From positions 1 through 31,901 of the IMG/VR virus record IMGVR_UViG_3300017917_000809: a stretch of DNA of 31,901 nucleotides; one strand, given 5' to 3'. The stretch is from a virus. Made by a program: the position numbers and the translations under genes. Below, one piece after another: positions 30,960-31,901 of this stretch (within the stretch, counting starts at the first letter, position 1; every line of letters begins with the position of its first letter). A model generated the notes under the pieces. That model was not told where the DNA came from and made no database searches. It saw nothing but the letters and a program-made list of their open reading frames with translations.

Positions 30960-31901
30960 TTATGCGATTTGATTGACTGTAAAGATTACGCCAGGTGCTT
31001 GTGGGATGCCTGTCAATACAAAACTTGGTGGGTAACTTGTTATAACGCTAGTGCCACCAACAGTGGTCCATTTCATTCCCATAGTATCGCCTGCAAGCAT
31101 TGGGTAAAAGATATTGACTGTGACAATACCAGAACCAGGAATGCCACCATGAATAGCAGGGATAGTCACATAACTGGCTGATGCTGGTACGGCAGTGCCA
31201 TTATACACAAACCATATAGCAATATCGTCTGGAGCGTTTCCTGAACATGAAACTTGAATACTGTATTGGAAGTTGTAAGTTCCAGCATTTGCTATAGTTA
31301 CCACACCGTTAGCACTGTTTAGAGTCATGCCAACTGCCAAATCTGTGATATCCATTTTTACAGGGGCTGATACACCTGCGGCTGTCACCTGTGCTGCACC
31401 AACTGGTGTGCCTGCGGCATGGTTGGCACCGTTACTGCCTGCTACACCGCGTGTGATACCTGTAAACGATGTTGGTGTTACACCAGTATAGGCTATGACT
31501 TCATTATTGATAATCAAATATCCTGAAGTATAATACCCACTAGTACTGGCTACTACTATTGGTGCTGTTGAGTTACTATTTATAGCATTTGTAAGTGTAG
31601 TGACCTGGTCGCTGTGGAACGCGCCATAATAAGCCAATGCGTTTAGTCCTTGCGGACCTGTGGCCCCAGTTGCTCCCGCGCCAGTGGCACCAGTAGATCC
31701 AACTGCGCCTGTAGCACCTACACCGCCTATTGATCCCGTAGCGCCTGTAGTGCCAGTTAGTCCTGTTGCGCCTACGGCACCCGTTGCTCCAGTGGCACCA
31801 ATCAAGCCTGTAGCACCAGTTGGTCCAACTAAACCTGTAGCACCCTGTGGTCCTGTTGAACCAGTAGCACCATCTGCTCCTACTGCTCCGGTTGCCCCTG
31901 T
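30960..31901 (-). CDS. Collagen-like fibre/adhesin, 5' end outside the window
   Basis: The visible 313 aa are open to the right edge, so the start is not in the window; a TTG at 31805 is inside the collagen repeat and is not a start. The first part is a long Gly-x-y repeat dominated by GAT and GPT/GLT triplets, as in phage collagen-like fibres. A linker ([14 protein letters not shown]) leads to a segment with [20 protein letters not shown], a motif of phage fibre repeats. The end, about 130 residues ([46 protein letters not shown]), has the beta pattern of C1q/TNF-like trimer heads. Host binding is the probable role. Confidence 0.85.
   Translation of the reverse strand, partial: TGATGAVGADGATGSTGPQGATGLVGPTGATGLIGATGATGAVGATGLTGTTGATGSIGGVGATGAVGSTGATGAGATGATGPQGLNALAYYGAFHSDQVTTLTNAINSNSTAPIVVASTSGYYTSGYLIINNEVIAYTGVTPTSFTGITRGVAGSNGANHAAGTPVGAAQVTAAGVSAPVKMDITDLAVGMTLNSANGVVTIANAGTYNFQYSIQVSCSGNAPDDIAIWFVYNGTAVPASASYVTIPAIHGGIPGSGIVTVNIFYPMLAGDTMGMKWTTVGGTSVITSYPPSFVLTGIPQAPGVIFTVNQIA

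Noticed and set aside
31803-31805. TTG as the start of the collagen-like gene
   Set aside because: The Gly-x-y repeat continues in frame to the window edge, so the true start is outside.
31640-31901. Tandem DNA repeat or CRISPR-like array
   Set aside because: The periodicity is the codon pattern of collagen Gly-x-y triplets with varied codons, not repeats with spacers.

Overview
The window is a tightly packed piece of a T4-like contractile-tailed phage (tevenvirus relative). It carries a gp41-type replicative helicase, a gp61-type primase, UvsW, UvsX with a UvsY-like partner, the single-stranded DNA binding protein gp32, a gp17-type large terminase, baseplate/fibre proteins and a free-standing homing endonuclease. 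The base composition is AT-rich, many small genes have relatives only in phages (a judgement from memory, not a search), and both metabolic genes (an IscA-type Fe-S carrier and a ROK sugar kinase) look bacterial. I infer an aquatic phage of a Gram-negative, probably proteobacterial, host. The host cannot be named from this sequence. Almost everything is on the minus strand, so transcription runs from high to low coordinates. The only convincing plus-strand gene is at 10678-11058. No stretch over 300 bases lacks a gene, and I saw no tRNA, CRISPR array or insertion sequence.

Layout from right to left, in the direction of transcription: a collagen-like fibre gene cut by the window edge; a glycosyltransferase; the large terminase; a 730-aa modular protein with a glycine zipper; a 512-aa coiled-coil protein; gp32 with a long leader and two kinds of promoter; a 195-bp spacer; a small conserved protein; a GIY-YIG/NUMOD3 homing endonuclease; uvsX; an acidic protein; a UvsY-like protein; a conserved unknown. 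Then comes a visibly higher-GC block (about 19660-17180) of four small genes and an AAA+ ATPase. Each has its own near-consensus sigma70 promoter, and the block closes with a UUCG-loop terminator. Further left are a 345-aa unknown, uvsW, a gp62-like protein, a zinc-finger-like protein, two tiny genes, a ROK kinase, a miniature DnaE-like protein, the lone plus-strand gene, a baseplate-like protein, primase and helicase. The left end holds late or virion-associated genes, including a protein with a KxDG nucleotidyltransferase signature, an Ala-rich small protein with a strong terminator, the IscA-like protein, a PD-(D/E)XK nuclease, and a fibre protein cut by the left edge.

Two promoter classes can be read directly. 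Early-type promoters are TTGACA-17-TATAAT or close variants. Late-type promoters are (G/C)ATAAATA, matching the T4 late consensus TATAAATA apart from the first base, and sit before structural-type genes and gp32. Several genes without a Shine-Dalgarno sequence have a promoter whose predicted start site falls on the start codon, which suggests leaderless mRNAs. Genes are often coupled through ATGA or TAATG overlaps.

The most unusual items are the five-fold promoter/leader cassette array, the 193-aa DnaE-like protein that keeps the three catalytic aspartates, the ROK kinase directly coupled to it, and the KxDG protein.
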